In this document: positions 20,159-31,029 of the stretch, piece by piece
How positions within the stretch are numbered: the stretch's first letter is position 1
How the letters are laid out: each line of letters starts with the position of its first letter
Program-made: the position numbers and the translations under genes
Source: Cornus controversa
Lineage: Eukaryota > Streptophyta > Magnoliopsida > Cornales > Cornaceae
NCBI GenBank assembly: GCA_026545225.1
Contig: CM048849.1
Span: forward strand, 16,065,541-16,129,540
Direction of reading: 5' to 3'
Length of the DNA: 64,000 bases
Notes under the pieces: generated by a model
The model's database searches: none
What the model saw: only the letters and a program-made list of their open reading frames with translations
Told to the model about the DNA's origin: nothing

Positions 20159-22870
20159 GCACAACCCCCAACCTGGGCAAGTTCCCAAACCCTTTTAGGC
20201 GTTCAAAATAACCATTTTCATGGTTTTTCGATCTTGATCTTCGATTTTTCACAAAAAAAAATCTCAAACTCAAAATTCACCATTCTAAACTCTTTCTTCA
20301 TGATTTTCATAGGAATCACCATTTTAAACTCCTTTTCCATGACTTTCTAAAATTCATCTCTTCAAACTTTCTAAAAAATGCCACTTTCATTAATTTTTAT
20401 AAAAATCACATTTTTTAAAGTCAAAATAAACTTTTTATAAAAAAGCCATCCCTTGTGTTTTTAACTCGCCTTCTTAAATATCACTATGCCTCATCCAAAA
20501 TACATTTTCTCAAAAGCCATTTTTCCAAAATTCAAAATTTAAGATATCCCTAGCTTGTCATATTGTAGGGGCAAATTTATGGGTATCGTTTCATTCCCAA
20601 GTGTTCAAACTAACAAGTGAATTGCATTGTTTACAACTCAAGCACAATATGGATTGAGTGTAGCTAAAATTACACGACCTGATTTCAACACTTGAGCTCG
20701 GTCATCATAGGTGAAAAATTTTAAAGTACATGTTCAATTCATCCGGTAGATATCTCTATGTCAAATGAGTTTTTGAGATTAACAAGTCAAAAATGAAGGG
20801 ATGAGAGGCCATCATATTCTCTATCCCAAGTTAATACAAATAGTATCATTGATAACCCTTTTGAGCCGGTTTTATTCCTTTCATTAACCCAAGCTAGGGA
20901 TTACGATGACGAAGACAGTGAGATGATAGTAGGCAAGTGCTTTAATACCTAAGTGATTATAGCTAAAAGGACAAGAGGCTCTCGTTTCTACTATCCTATA
21001 GTGATATATATCAATTGCTAACCCCTTGTGCCACGATGAATGTTCCTTTCATTATACCCACTGATGATCACACCCCACACTGGGGCAGATTTTATTGAGG
21101 CATTGCATTAGACTAGTAAAAGTTTTGATGACTATGCAATCCAAATTAAAATGAAGACTGGCCATCATTTCTATTATTCACCATACACTATTATTCCCAT
21201 TGATGAACCCTTAGAGCCTGGTTACATTTCTTCTTCTAAACCTACCAAGGATCATTACAAGTTCGTTGTTCATTTGTAACTCAAGCTGGGGCAGCTTTGG
21301 ATTGAAGAAGAGACAAATTGCAAGAAAGCCGAAAGCGAAGAAGGCCTAGTGAATAAAGAATCTACCGGGGCGAGCCGTAAACCCGGACGTCTTGAGTTCG
21401 ATTCTTTAATCAACGCCTTGGGTTCGATTCTCGCATGACATCATAAAAGAAAGGTGGAAGCAAAAAAAAAAAAGAAAGAAAAAAGATGACCCAGTGATTA
21501 AAGAATCTACCGGGGCGAGCCGTAAACCCGGACGTCTTGGGTTCGATTCTCACTGGGCATCATAAAAGTAATGTAAAGTAAAGGTTCTCAAAGAACAAAT
21601 CAACATAGACTTCAAATTCAGTTGATGCCCTAGCTGCATGTTACCAAAGTATAAGAATATTGAAGATGATCCTTGGTCTTTTACCCCATTTCACATTAAT
21701 TTTGAGCCTTTCATACCTTTTTCTTCATCCCCTATAAGTCCATAGACCACATTACAACCCATGTAAAGTCCTCTCCGATTAAGGAGGATTGCATAGTTAA
21801 AAAACTTTTTTCTAGACTAACATAGAAAACTTGTCCCAAGCTTTGGGGCAGTTTTCCTTTTATGGTGATCACGGTTTATGAACCCTGTATTAAAGTAATA
21901 TCTTTGAGCCTTAATATCCTTTCCTTGATTACCCTACACCTAGCCCACATTACAGTCCAAATCAAAGACCTCTTCGATTGGTGAATATCATTTAGGATTG
22001 AAAGCTCTCGCATATTAGAGTCTCACAAGACGAGCAACATTTTTCGTCATGCCCCAAACTGGGCAGTTTTTGAGTGATCCTTAGTTTATCACCCGATTAT
22101 GCATCATATTTCGAGCCTAATATAACCTTTCTTTCTCAAACCACTTTACCCAAGGCCTCATTACAACCCCAAGTAAAGTCCTCTTTGATCGATGATGATT
22201 TGTTAACCAAGAAAACTCAACAACATGTGGTTTGATACCGAAGGAACAGTACATGTCGACAAAAAATTTTCCTCAAATGTTTTTAAAAAAAAGGTTCATA
22301 GGTGCTTGAGAATATAGACAGTCAATCAAATGTCGGTTTGAACATAGTTGAAGGAATGCTAATCTTTAATTGACCACATTTTTCAAGGATATCCTTTTTC
22401 AAATAAAAACATATTTTTCGAAGTAAATTTTTAAAAACTCTAAACAAATGTTTAAAAACTCTTCGGCAATTCCTTGCAAAATATCTTTTTCAAAAATTCT
22501 TCTCAAAATTTAAGTCCAGTTTTTCAAGAATCATTTACAATTTTCAAAACATCTTTGGCAACACTCTTCTCAAATAGCTTTTAAAAGCTCTTTTCAAATC
22601 ACTCATAGGTTTCCTTCAAAGTTATTTATGAACAACACATATTCTCGTATTTGACCCTTGGGATGAACTACGTTCGACCTGAGTCCCACCACGCCACTCA
22701 TGGCTGGGATACGTAGGCAGCCCATATTTCAATTGGGTTCGGTCGTACTATTATTTACTTCCCTATTTTCTCCACAGTTCATATAACCATTTACTTCACT
22801 ATTTATTTTTTAAACTAGTCATACCTTTATTTTGGTTCTGTTATATAATACGAGGATACTCTCTCTCCGT
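20159..22870 (+). mobile_element. Ty3/gypsy-like LTR / non-coding retroelement remnant
   Basis: There is no coding sequence. At 22,660-22,750 it carries a signature seen in many plant LTRs: GGGATGAACTACGTTCGACC followed by GGGATACGTAGGCAGCCC and GGGTTCGGTCG. At 20,900-22,200 a loose ~200-300-bp theme recurs (CTGGGGCAG, then CCTTTC, then CACATTACA and TCCTCTTCGATTG). A plausible LTR start is TGTAGGGGCAAATTTATGGG near 20,563. I found no matching second LTR, so this may be a solo LTR or a large non-autonomous derivative. Confidence 0.5.
21343..21565 (+). repeat. Two tandem tRNA-like (SINE-like) units
   Basis: Two copies (about 21,343-21,450 and 21,487-21,571) share AAAGAATCTACCGGGGCGAG and the following CCGTAAACCCGGACGTCTTG, then a B-box-like GGGTTCGATTCT, and end CATCATAAAAG. 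The second copy also has a pairing end, CCCAGTG with CACTGGG. The first has an extra internal GGTTCGATTC and an A-rich tail. This looks like a tRNA-derived SINE head duplicated inside the gypsy-like sequence. It is not a normal tRNA: the anticodon arm and acceptor stem are not convincing. Confidence 0.5.
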
Positions 22871-23365
22871 GAAAATTAAACTACTTGTGTTCAAGTGCAT
22901 GTTTTCTTAGTTCTGGTTAATTGTGAATGTGCTCATCACATAAAATAGGATTCTTACAACTGATATCATCTCACTAGTTTTGGTGGTTTCTTTCAGTTTC
23001 TTTATTGGAACCATTTTGGATTATGAATTTTTTCTTTCAAATTTTTTGTTGAATCTAATGCATCCAATCAGTTTCCGCATGCTGACATCTTAGTCTAGTA
23101 GCATTTTTTTTTGTTTGCATTTTTTTTGGTTAGGTAAATACTGTTACTCGCACACCCTGACAATACTCACTATGGGCTCGAGGAGGAGAAGTTATACCAA
23201 TTGGCATTGGCTTGATGAATGAAGTAGTGGCATTTCTTGTATTCTTCTTGTTAACTGTTCTTTTGGAAATAATTTTTTTACTTGAGCAATTGACTTCTAT
23301 GTTTCTTTTATCTTCTTGAACAAATTTATAATCATTTAGGTCATAGCTACTTTGATGGGATTTCT
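22871..23365. other. Non-coding sequence, no gene seen
   Basis: T-rich intron-like DNA between the gypsy-like LTR and the DnaJ relic. No supported exon. Confidence 0.4.
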
Positions 23366-24462
23366 TGTTTGCTTCGCCATTGCAATATTTTGATTGTCAT
23401 TTCTAAAATTGTATTCCAGTGGTTTTATGGAAGCTTTTGGACAACGGCACGTAGCATCTTCTTTGGAGGTGTTCTTCTTGACCTTTCTTTTAATGTGGGA
23501 AGTATCATCTCTCTTTGTCTCTATGTTAATTTTTCTTCCAACCGCATTGAGATTGGAGTTCTTTGGAATGCAGGGTGGCATTCACATTGAGCCATGAATG
23601 TCTTGCATTGTTCATCTTATATTCTTCTTGAAAAATAATGTGAACAAGCATGGAAGGCCCAACCATAACCCCCTTGAAACAGTTGGTGTGCAAGGTTGTC
23701 CCGTCTTTTTCTATGGTGAACCAGCTTAACCCTCTGAAATGAGGTCTATTCAATCACTTGATCGTAGTTCAGGAGTGCCTTCGACTAGTGGGATTGATTC
23801 TGAAATACATTTGAAGATGAAGTTGTTCGCTTATTAAACCCTCCATATCATTATTCGGCATTGGGTTTATTCTGATATTATAATGTAGATGTTTCTGTAC
23901 TCAAGCGTGAATATTGGAAAAAGGTTGGTGACTTATAGTTATTTAATTATTTATTTTTTGCCAGAGAGCATCACTTACTGTTTTTCTTTATGCTAGTCCC
24001 ACAGATTATGGTGTGCTTTATAGGGGTGATAGTAGATTATTCTTTTATGAAATTTAGTGGTGTTTCTTGTAGCTTACCAATGGATTACTTTTTTTTGGAT
24101 ATGTGGCATTTCTTGGTGTAACTCCATGTTATATTGAAAAGAAGTGGTAAAGATTTTTAAACAAGCTTTTGGTTTGGTTATCAGGCAATGCTGGTCAATC
24201 CTGAGAAAATATGGGTAATGAAAAGGTTGTTGAAGCTTTTAAGAAGCTTCAAAATGCATATGAGGTAAGCTTTTTGACTTTCATTTTTATCCTTTTTAAA
24301 ATTCATTTCTTTGTATTATCTCGTTTGCCATGTATCACTATGAGCTAGGTTACCTTTTTCTAGGTTCTACTTTATTCTTTTAAGGGAAAAGCATATGATG
24401 ATGGATTGAGGGGGGAGGAGCTGCTGAATTGTTTTCGTTGGTTTCAAACTGCTTCTCAAAAG
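23366..24462 (+). pseudogene. DnaJ (J-domain, DNAJC14-like) pseudogene
   Basis: Two exons are clear. Exon A (24,185-24,264, after ATCAG, before GTAAGC) covers the J-domain: AMLVNPEK then, one base out of frame, GNEKVVEAFKKLQNAYE. Exon B (24,364-24,462, after CTAG) continues KGKAYDDGLRGEELLNCFRW to SQK. J-domain proteins stimulate Hsp70 through a His-Pro-Asp motif; here it reads Asn-Pro-Glu, and a 1-bp deletion follows, so the copy is dead. An upstream segment (23,366-23,590, WFYGSFWTTARSIFFGGVLL) may be the membrane region that precedes the J-domain in this plant subfamily; that part is less certain. Confidence 0.65.
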
Positions 24463-25984
24463 GTTTGCATATCTATCTTGTTCCCATCTTCTTATAGTTT
24501 ATCGAAGCATGAGTATGCATTCTTTGGCTATCCTAGATAGATAACATCAATCTCAAGCATTTTCTATCTTGGCCACAACCCCACATACATGTGTATTGAA
24601 TAAAAATGTGCTAGTTGATTCTGTTTGATATATAATTTAATGCAACGAAGTTGGGGATGTTGACTTGGAAGCCATGCAAACATACAGGATATCTGTTTCG
24701 CATTTGACTTATTCACTCGACTTTGGTTGTTGCATTTGTACTCTGTTATTGACTTAAATTGTTATGGTATCTAGCGCTTTTTAGTAGGTTCAGTCATATA
24801 TTTTTCACTTTATGTGAATTAGCATGCCCACCGTAACTTCTTTTTTGGCCTTGCATGATTATGTTCGAATCGAAAAAATGGTAGTTTGCATAACAACTTT
24901 AAAATTTGAGGTCTGTAAATCGGATTTTCTTTGTGGTATGTTAGAAATTATAAGATATGAAAGTCATATATAACCTTCTGGGTAAAATATGTTGCAAGCG
25001 AAAGTGAGTTTCTGGAGGAGTTTAGCGATCTCTGCAAAACTATTTTTTTTGTTTTTTTTTGCGAGGTGATGAAGTCAAACGATATTTCTTTTTTTTCTTT
25101 ATGTTTTGGTAACTAAGTTGAGCAATATTTCTATTGGTTATAAACTTCTACGTTGTTTATTTTTGTTTTTTGCCTTTTTTTATCTTTGTCTAGTTATGAG
25201 TCTAAACAATTTTTTTATCATTAATGACCTTCTGCATTATATTTCTGGCTAGTCCAAAACAATGCCTCCATTAGTTCCAAAGTTTATACATCCTTCCAGT
25301 TTTTCCCACACCAAATGCGAACCATACTTTATGGCCACCCTTCCTCCTGCTCATACAAAGTTCCTACGAGCAGTATGTTCTTTCAAAAGGTCCAGAAACT
25401 CAGAATTTTATCACTTTAGCCTTAAGGGCCTGGTTGAGTGTCTAGTTAAGTATAGCAAATTTTATATGACAAGTTTGCTTTGTTTACTGTCACCAGATTC
25501 TTGCTATTAAAAAGTTTGCTTTGAAGTTCAAAATCATTATAATGATACATCTCCTTGTCAGATTTTCAATTTATTTGATTCCAACCAAACCTTGTAAGTT
25601 GCAAATTAGGGTAAAGTATTAAGATAATAACATGTATCTTTATGTGAGATTTGTTAGAATAACCTTTGCTCAATCACAGTTCAGTGCAACTTAACAACGC
25701 TCCAAGTCTTTTTATTATATGAATTTTGTTTTATAAAATAGTTTTAAATCGTGAATGCGTTTTCCTTTTGGCTTTTCTCTCGTCTTTATGTCACTTTTAG
25801 TTTCAACCATGTCTCTAGTACATCCATTGATCTTCATTGCAATCACCACTCCATCTTACTGGTTTAGATCATCTTGTCTGGTTGTCCAAAATAAGCTTGG
25901 CATGGAAGCATTAATTTTTTTCTTTTTTAACTTGATTGCTACTTATACATCTCATTTTGTTTAATTTAATTTTTTATACATGTC
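24463..25984. other. Non-coding sequence, no gene seen
   Basis: AT-rich DNA following the DnaJ exon. Short open frames at 25,262-25,510 and 25,755-25,964 lack recognisable motifs. The LINE begins at about 25,985. Confidence 0.4.
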
Positions 25985-28900
25985 TCATTCTTTCTTTGGG
26001 CTTAAGCCTAAATGTGGGACCTTGATTGGTACTCCTAAAACTGGGGTGGGAGACTGTAGTTGATTGTTCCTCCTATTTGCTGGTTGCCATGATCTTTGGA
26101 ATATGGAATATCAGGGTCCTGTAAGCATATTGAAGTTACGAGGGTGATTAAGCAATTTGATTTTCCTCTTATTTGCTTAGTTGAGACTAAAGGGAGTAGG
26201 ATGAATGATGTTCTGCAATCCATTGCTAAGGGTTGGAGTTTGGTTCACAATTATAGGAGTTCTGATGGGGGGAGAATCTGGGTTGCTTGGGATGACAGGA
26301 AGGTGGAAGGGAATGTTTGTCAATTCTAACCAGTTAATTCATTGTAAGTTGGAATTGGTGGATGGGTCTGTGAAATGTTTTGCCACATTCATTTATGGGG
26401 TCAATTCTCCTATTGGTAGATGGGTTTTGTGTAGTGATATCCAGAGTTTGGCTCCCCAAGTTAGAGATGATCCATGGTTTTTAGCTGGGGATTTCAATGC
26501 AGTTAGATATAAACACGAGAGAATTGGAGGTACCAATGAGTGGTCAGAAACCATGAAGGAATTTGGCAATTGTATTCAGGAAGATGAGCTCTCAGACTTA
26601 AGGTACTCTGGGCTGAAGTACACTTGGACTAATAAAACTTTTTTCAGGAAATTGGATCGAGTTTTGGTGAATGATTGCTGGCTCAATCAATTTGTAGGTT
26701 CAGAGACTGTGTTTGAGGCCCCCCGTATTTCTGAACATGCTCTGATTGTTCTAAGGGTGCCTGTTGTCCAGCAGAAATCTAAGAAACCCTTCAGACTAAA
26801 TAATTTTTTGATGGAACATCTTGAATTTGGTTCTATTGTTTGTGAGGTATGGCATAGAATTGTTCGTGGGACACCTATGTTTCATATTACACAAAAGCTT
26901 AAAATGCTCAAGTCTGAGCTGAAGAGATTGAATAAAGCCCATTTTTCTGATCTATCCAAAAGAGTTAAGGAGGCTAGGGAAGAGCTGCATATTAATCAGA
27001 GAAATTTGGACGAATGGCCTCTTAATTCTGAGTGTTAGGAGAAGGAAGTGAGAAGCTTGCATAGGAAGTGTTCTATAGGCAGCAATCAAGAGTAGAGTGG
27101 CTCCAACTTGGGGATAAGAATACTTCCTACTTTCACAAGATTGTCACTCAAAGAAGGAGCAGAAATAGCATATTGTCTATCACTGCTGCTGATGGTACTA
27201 GAGTAGATCGAAAAGATCAAATTGCTAAGGAAATTGTTAATTTCTACAAGGACCTCTTGAGCTGCCATGAGGAGGTTAGTAATGTGCAAAATTTGGAACA
27301 ATATGTGCAGAATCCCATAACTCTAGAGCAGAATCATAAGATGCAGCTGCCTGTGACTACCGAGGAGATTCAAACAACAATGTTTTCTTTAAAGGATGAT
27401 AAATCTCCAGGGAGTGATGGATTTAATGCGCTATTTTAAAAAAAGATGTGGCCTATAGTGGGAAATCATATAATCAGAGCAGTGAAGGTTTTCTTTGGTT
27501 AAGGAGATCAACTCAACTGTTATAACCCCTGTTCCTAAGGTGCAGAACCCCACACATGTGGCAGATTTCAGGCCTTTCTCAGTTTGCAATATCCTGTATA
27601 AGTGTATTGCCAAGATCATTGCTAATAGATTGAAACCCGTGTTACCAATAGCTATCAGCTCAAATCAAGGAGCCTTCATTCCAGGGAGGACTATTACTGA
27701 TAATATTCTGCTGGCTCAGGAACTGATAAGAAACTATCATAAAAGTTTGAAGCCTACTAGAGTCTCTCTGAAGGTGGACCTTAGGAAGGCCTATGATACA
27801 GATTCTTGGTCCTTTATGGAGGCTACTCTGATGGCTTTCAATATTCCTGATGTGATGGTTAAGTGGATTATGACCTGTATGACTACTCCCAAATTTTTTG
27901 TGAATATCAATGGCTGTTTGGAGGGGTACTTTGCTAGTGGAAGGTGCTTGAGACAAGGGGATCCGATGTCGCCCTATCTATATGTTATGGGCATGGAAAT
28001 ACTTACAAGAATGCTGCGAAATAGTATATCCCAAAATGGATTTAGATATCATTGGCAGTGTGTTCCACAGGCTATTTCCAGCCTAATCTTTGCTGATGAC
28101 CTGTTGATGTTCTCTGAAGGAATGCCCAGTTCTGTTAATCTCTTAATGAAGGTGCTTCAGGAGTTTGGAGCTATCTCAGGGTTGTTGCTGAACACTGCGA
28201 AAAGCTTGATGTTTTGTTCTGGATTATCTAAGGAAACTAAGCAGCAATTTCTAAATACTTTGAGCTTCCAACAGGGGGAGCTTCCTGTGCAATACTTGGG
28301 AGTCCCTCTTCTTTCTACTAAGCTTAAGGCTGATTATTCTAACTCCCTGGTTAATAAGATTACAGGTAGAGTTCGATCATGGACTAGTAAGCATCTCTCT
28401 TTTGTGGGCAAGTTGCAATTAATAAAAGTAGTTTTGTTTTCGGCTCAAGTATACTTGGCGTCAATTTTTGTGCTCCCTAAAGCTATTATGAAGGAGATTA
28501 GTGCCATAATGAGGAATTTTTTGTGGAAGGGGATCTGATTTAAGGGTGGGGGGTGAAAAGGTTGCTTGGCTGGATGTTTGTCATCCTAAGGAGGGGGTCT
28601 GGGTATTAAAGATGTTACTGTCTTGAACACTGCAGCTATGGCTGAGCATGTTTGGAGAGTGGTACAGCCAAACTCTAATTCCATTTGGGTTGCTTGGGTT
28701 CATCAACATCTCCTAAAAGGTAGAAATTTCTGGAGTGTGAAGGTTCCTTCAGACTCTACATGGACATGGAGAAAGATCTTGCATCTAAGGAGCAAGATTA
28801 GAAGTGCTATCAAGTACCAGATTGGGGATGGGCAATCTACTTCCTTATGGTATGACTACTGGTTACCAGGTGGTCCTTTAAATACTCAATTCCATAGAAG

Positions 28901-29345
28901 AAGTTGACTTAGGCTTGGGGGAAGATGCCAAGGTAGCTGCTGTTATTTAGAACAGTTGCTGGCACTGGCCTTCTACTAATACCATGGAATGGATGACCCA
29001 TCGTAGTAGTATACCAGAAGACTGTAAACCCTATGCCAGCATTCCTGATAAACTTATATGGCTGCCTAGTAAGGGAGACTTCTCCATTAAATCTGCATGG
29101 GAAGAGTTTAGGCACAAAGTGAGCCCAGTATGCTGGGCAGATATTATCTGGTTTCCTGCTTATATACCTCGGCATGCCTTCATTCTATGGCTTATCACTC
29201 AGAATAGGGTGTTGACCCATTATAGATTGCTGCAATGGGGGACTGTCTCTACTGCTAATTGTATTTTTTGTAGGAGCAGAATAGAGGACAGGGACCACCT
29301 TTTCTTCGAGAGCAGCTTCACTAAGAGGTTATGGGGGGCTCTGTT
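25985..29345 (+). mobile_element. LINE family A, copy 4, cut by the inverted-repeat edge
   Basis: A plus-strand LINE with a short ORF1 tail (25,985-26,080) and then ORF2 from the endonuclease to the zf-RVT domain. It stops abruptly at about 29,345, just after LTKRLWGAL-type sequence; the matching copy at 61.4-64 kb continues past this point (break equivalent near 62,606). The break coincides with the outer edge of the giant inverted repeat, so the 3' part was lost or displaced in that rearrangement. Confidence 0.85.
26090..29345 (+). pseudogene. LINE-A ORF2 pseudogene (endonuclease, RT, zf-RVT)
   Basis: The endonuclease starts at 26,090 (GIWNIR, then a shift) and holds AGDFNAVRYKHERIGG near 26,481-26,530; the terminal motif reads SEHALIVL, with Glu instead of the usual catalytic Asp. 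The reverse transcriptase (27,495-28,538) is open for 347 codons, with FRPFSVCNILYK, KVDLRKAYDTDSW, GRCLRQGDPMS and the catalytic box LIFADD (28,083-28,100). The zf-RVT domain (28,984-29,340) shows FCRSRIEDRDHLFFE. Stops or shifts at about 26,330, 27,038, 27,439, 28,538 and 28,907 inactivate it. Confidence 0.85.
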
Positions 29346-29346
29346 C

Positions 29347-29480
29347 ATACTTGGGAACTACTATCTCTAAGTTCGGAATAGTGGCCTTGGTTCAACTCCT
29401 AGTTGGAAAGGCTGCCAACTCCTTACTTAGATTTCAGGGGGTGGAGGAGGTACACTTGCTGGCTGATAGTGGCCTTGGTT
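29347..29480 (+). other. Left-arm piece of the mitochondrial-like insert
   Basis: The complement of about 50,813-50,946. It contains two copies of AGTGGCCTTGGTTCAACTCC (29,379 and 29,467) about 90 bp apart. Its right end runs into the SMC2 exon at CTGAATGG, as in the right arm; its left end is the LINE break. Confidence 0.55.
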
Positions 29481-29703
29481 CAACTCCTAGCTGAATGGTT
29501 TGGAAAATTGAACATTCTTGATTCAATTTGCTTCGTTTTGGGCATCACTAATTTACAGCAAATTCGAGCCTTAAATCTTTAGGAGCTCTTGTACGAGAAA
29601 GGGCAAGATGGGATTATGAAGGCTACGGTTTCGATTGTGTTTGATAATTCAGATAGGAGTAGGAGTCCTCTTGGTTACGAAGATTGTCCGCAGATTATGA
29701 AAA
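29481..29703 (+). pseudogene. SMC2: SMC2 exon relic, left arm
   Basis: The plus strand reads [24 protein letters not shown], a TAG stop, ELLYEKGQDGIMKATVSIVF and [19 protein letters not shown]. This is the segment just after the Walker A motif of SMC2, the ATPase core subunit of condensin. The GKSN of Walker A is damaged (a base lost before GGA, Ser to Leu here). The TAG that replaces a Gln codon is present in the right arm too. After CAGATTATG the sequence jumps straight into the hAT element, so the rest of the gene is deleted in this arm. Confidence 0.8.
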
Positions 29704-31029
29704 GTTTCATCAGGAAGAGCCCTAGTCCCAAAGGTTGGAGTTCATGCAGACGATCACAGATTCACAGCACAGGTCAGTTCTCTCTCTCCTCCTTCTCCTT
29801 CTTCTTCTTCTTCTTCTTCTTTTTCTCTCTCTTCGTTTTTTTTGTTGGGTGCTCTGTTTTTTTGTTGTTACAGAGTTGCAGTGTTCTTTTCGATGATTTC
29901 TTCTTGCAGAGCCAAAAACCAAAAGGCCTACGCCAAGCCCTGAAGACCTAGTTGCAGAGGAGTTGAAGACACACAGGTCAGTTCTATTTTCTTCTTCTTC
30001 TCTCTCTTCTCTGTTCTTCTTCTTCTTCTCTCTTCTTCTTCTTCTCGGTTCTTCTTCTCTCTCTTCTCTGTTCTTCCCTGTTATTTTTCTTCTTCTTCTT
30101 CTCCTCTGTTCTTCTCTGTCCTTCTCTCTCTTCTCTGTTCTTCCCTGTTATTTTGCTTCTTTTCTCTGTTCTTCTTCTCTCTCCTCTGTTTGTCTACTTC
30201 TTCTCTGTTCTCTGTTCTTCTCTATTCTTCTTCTCTCTCCTCTGTTCGTCCACTTCTTCTTCTCTTTTCTTCTTCTTCTCTGTCCTCTGTTCGTACACTT
30301 CTCTTTTTTTCTCTTTTTTTTTTTGTGCTCTGTTTTTGGCTTTTTCTTCTCTTCTCTCTTCTTATCGTCTCTCTTCCCATAAAAAGATATAACAGTCTTC
30401 TATATTCTTTTTCTCTGTTCTTCTACTGCTGTCTTGTGCTTTCTTTTTTTAAACAGTTTTTCTTTTTCTTTTTTTGGTGCTGTCTTGTGCTTTTTCTTTT
30501 TATAACACACACATATGTATATATATATTTTATTCAATTTTGCCTCTTGGGTTTGCAGTTTGCTTAACTGAGTAGTTCAATTTTTTTTTCCCCTAAATTG
30601 AATGATGTCCTAAATGGCAATTAGTTGTTGCCTCTTGGATTTGTTGAATTAAGTAGTTCAGATTTTTATTCCTCCTAAATTAAATGATGTCCTAAATGAC
30701 AATTAGTTGTTCACTTTTCTCTGTTGGTTTTGCTGTTTTGCCGTGTGCTGTTTGTTTTGCTGTTTTGGTTTCATGCACTATTAGTTTTTGGAGTTGGATG
30801 ATGAATTTATTTTTATGGTTATTAAATTCTTGAATGATATGGTTGGTGGATTTATCTTTTCATGTTTGGTATTAATTTTTAGAATATTAATTATGAGATG
30901 TGAATTCATTTATACTAATTTAATATTTCAATTTTGTGCCTCGCTTCACTTAGGCTCACGCCTCACCTTGCGCCTAGGCTCCAAAGGACCTTGAGTGCCT
31001 TAGTGCGCCTAGGGCCTTTAATAACACTG
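29704..31029 (-). mobile_element. hAT-type non-autonomous element, left arm (one end deleted)
   Basis: The inverted copy of the element at 46,071-47,404. The inner end is intact: AATAACACTG at 31,020-31,029, followed by ATTGCATA (31,030-31,037), the complement of the TATGCAAT target duplication. The outer end is lost in the deletion that joins it to SMC2 at about 29,700. It is filled mainly by a pyrimidine-rich tract and carries no transposase. Confidence 0.7.
29768..30530 (+). repeat. Polypyrimidine tract (CTT/CTCTGTTCTTC repeats)
   Basis: Over 500 bp are almost purely C/T on the plus strand, built from CTT runs and a recurrent CTCTGTTCTTCTTCTCT-type unit. It is interrupted by ~100 bp of normal sequence at 29,870-29,960. 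Long Ser/Phe/Leu-rich open frames here are artefacts of composition. The purine-rich mirror copy is at 46,570-47,300. Confidence 0.9.

Noticed and set aside
21343-21571. Genuine tRNA genes
   Set aside because: Only the B-box-like word and an outer stem are present; no convincing anticodon arm or D arm could be drawn, and the units have an A-rich tail.
29963-30567. Ser/Phe/Leu-rich open frames resembling membrane proteins
   Set aside because: They translate a CTT/CTCTGTTC repeat; all reading frames look alike and there is no start context or conserved segment.
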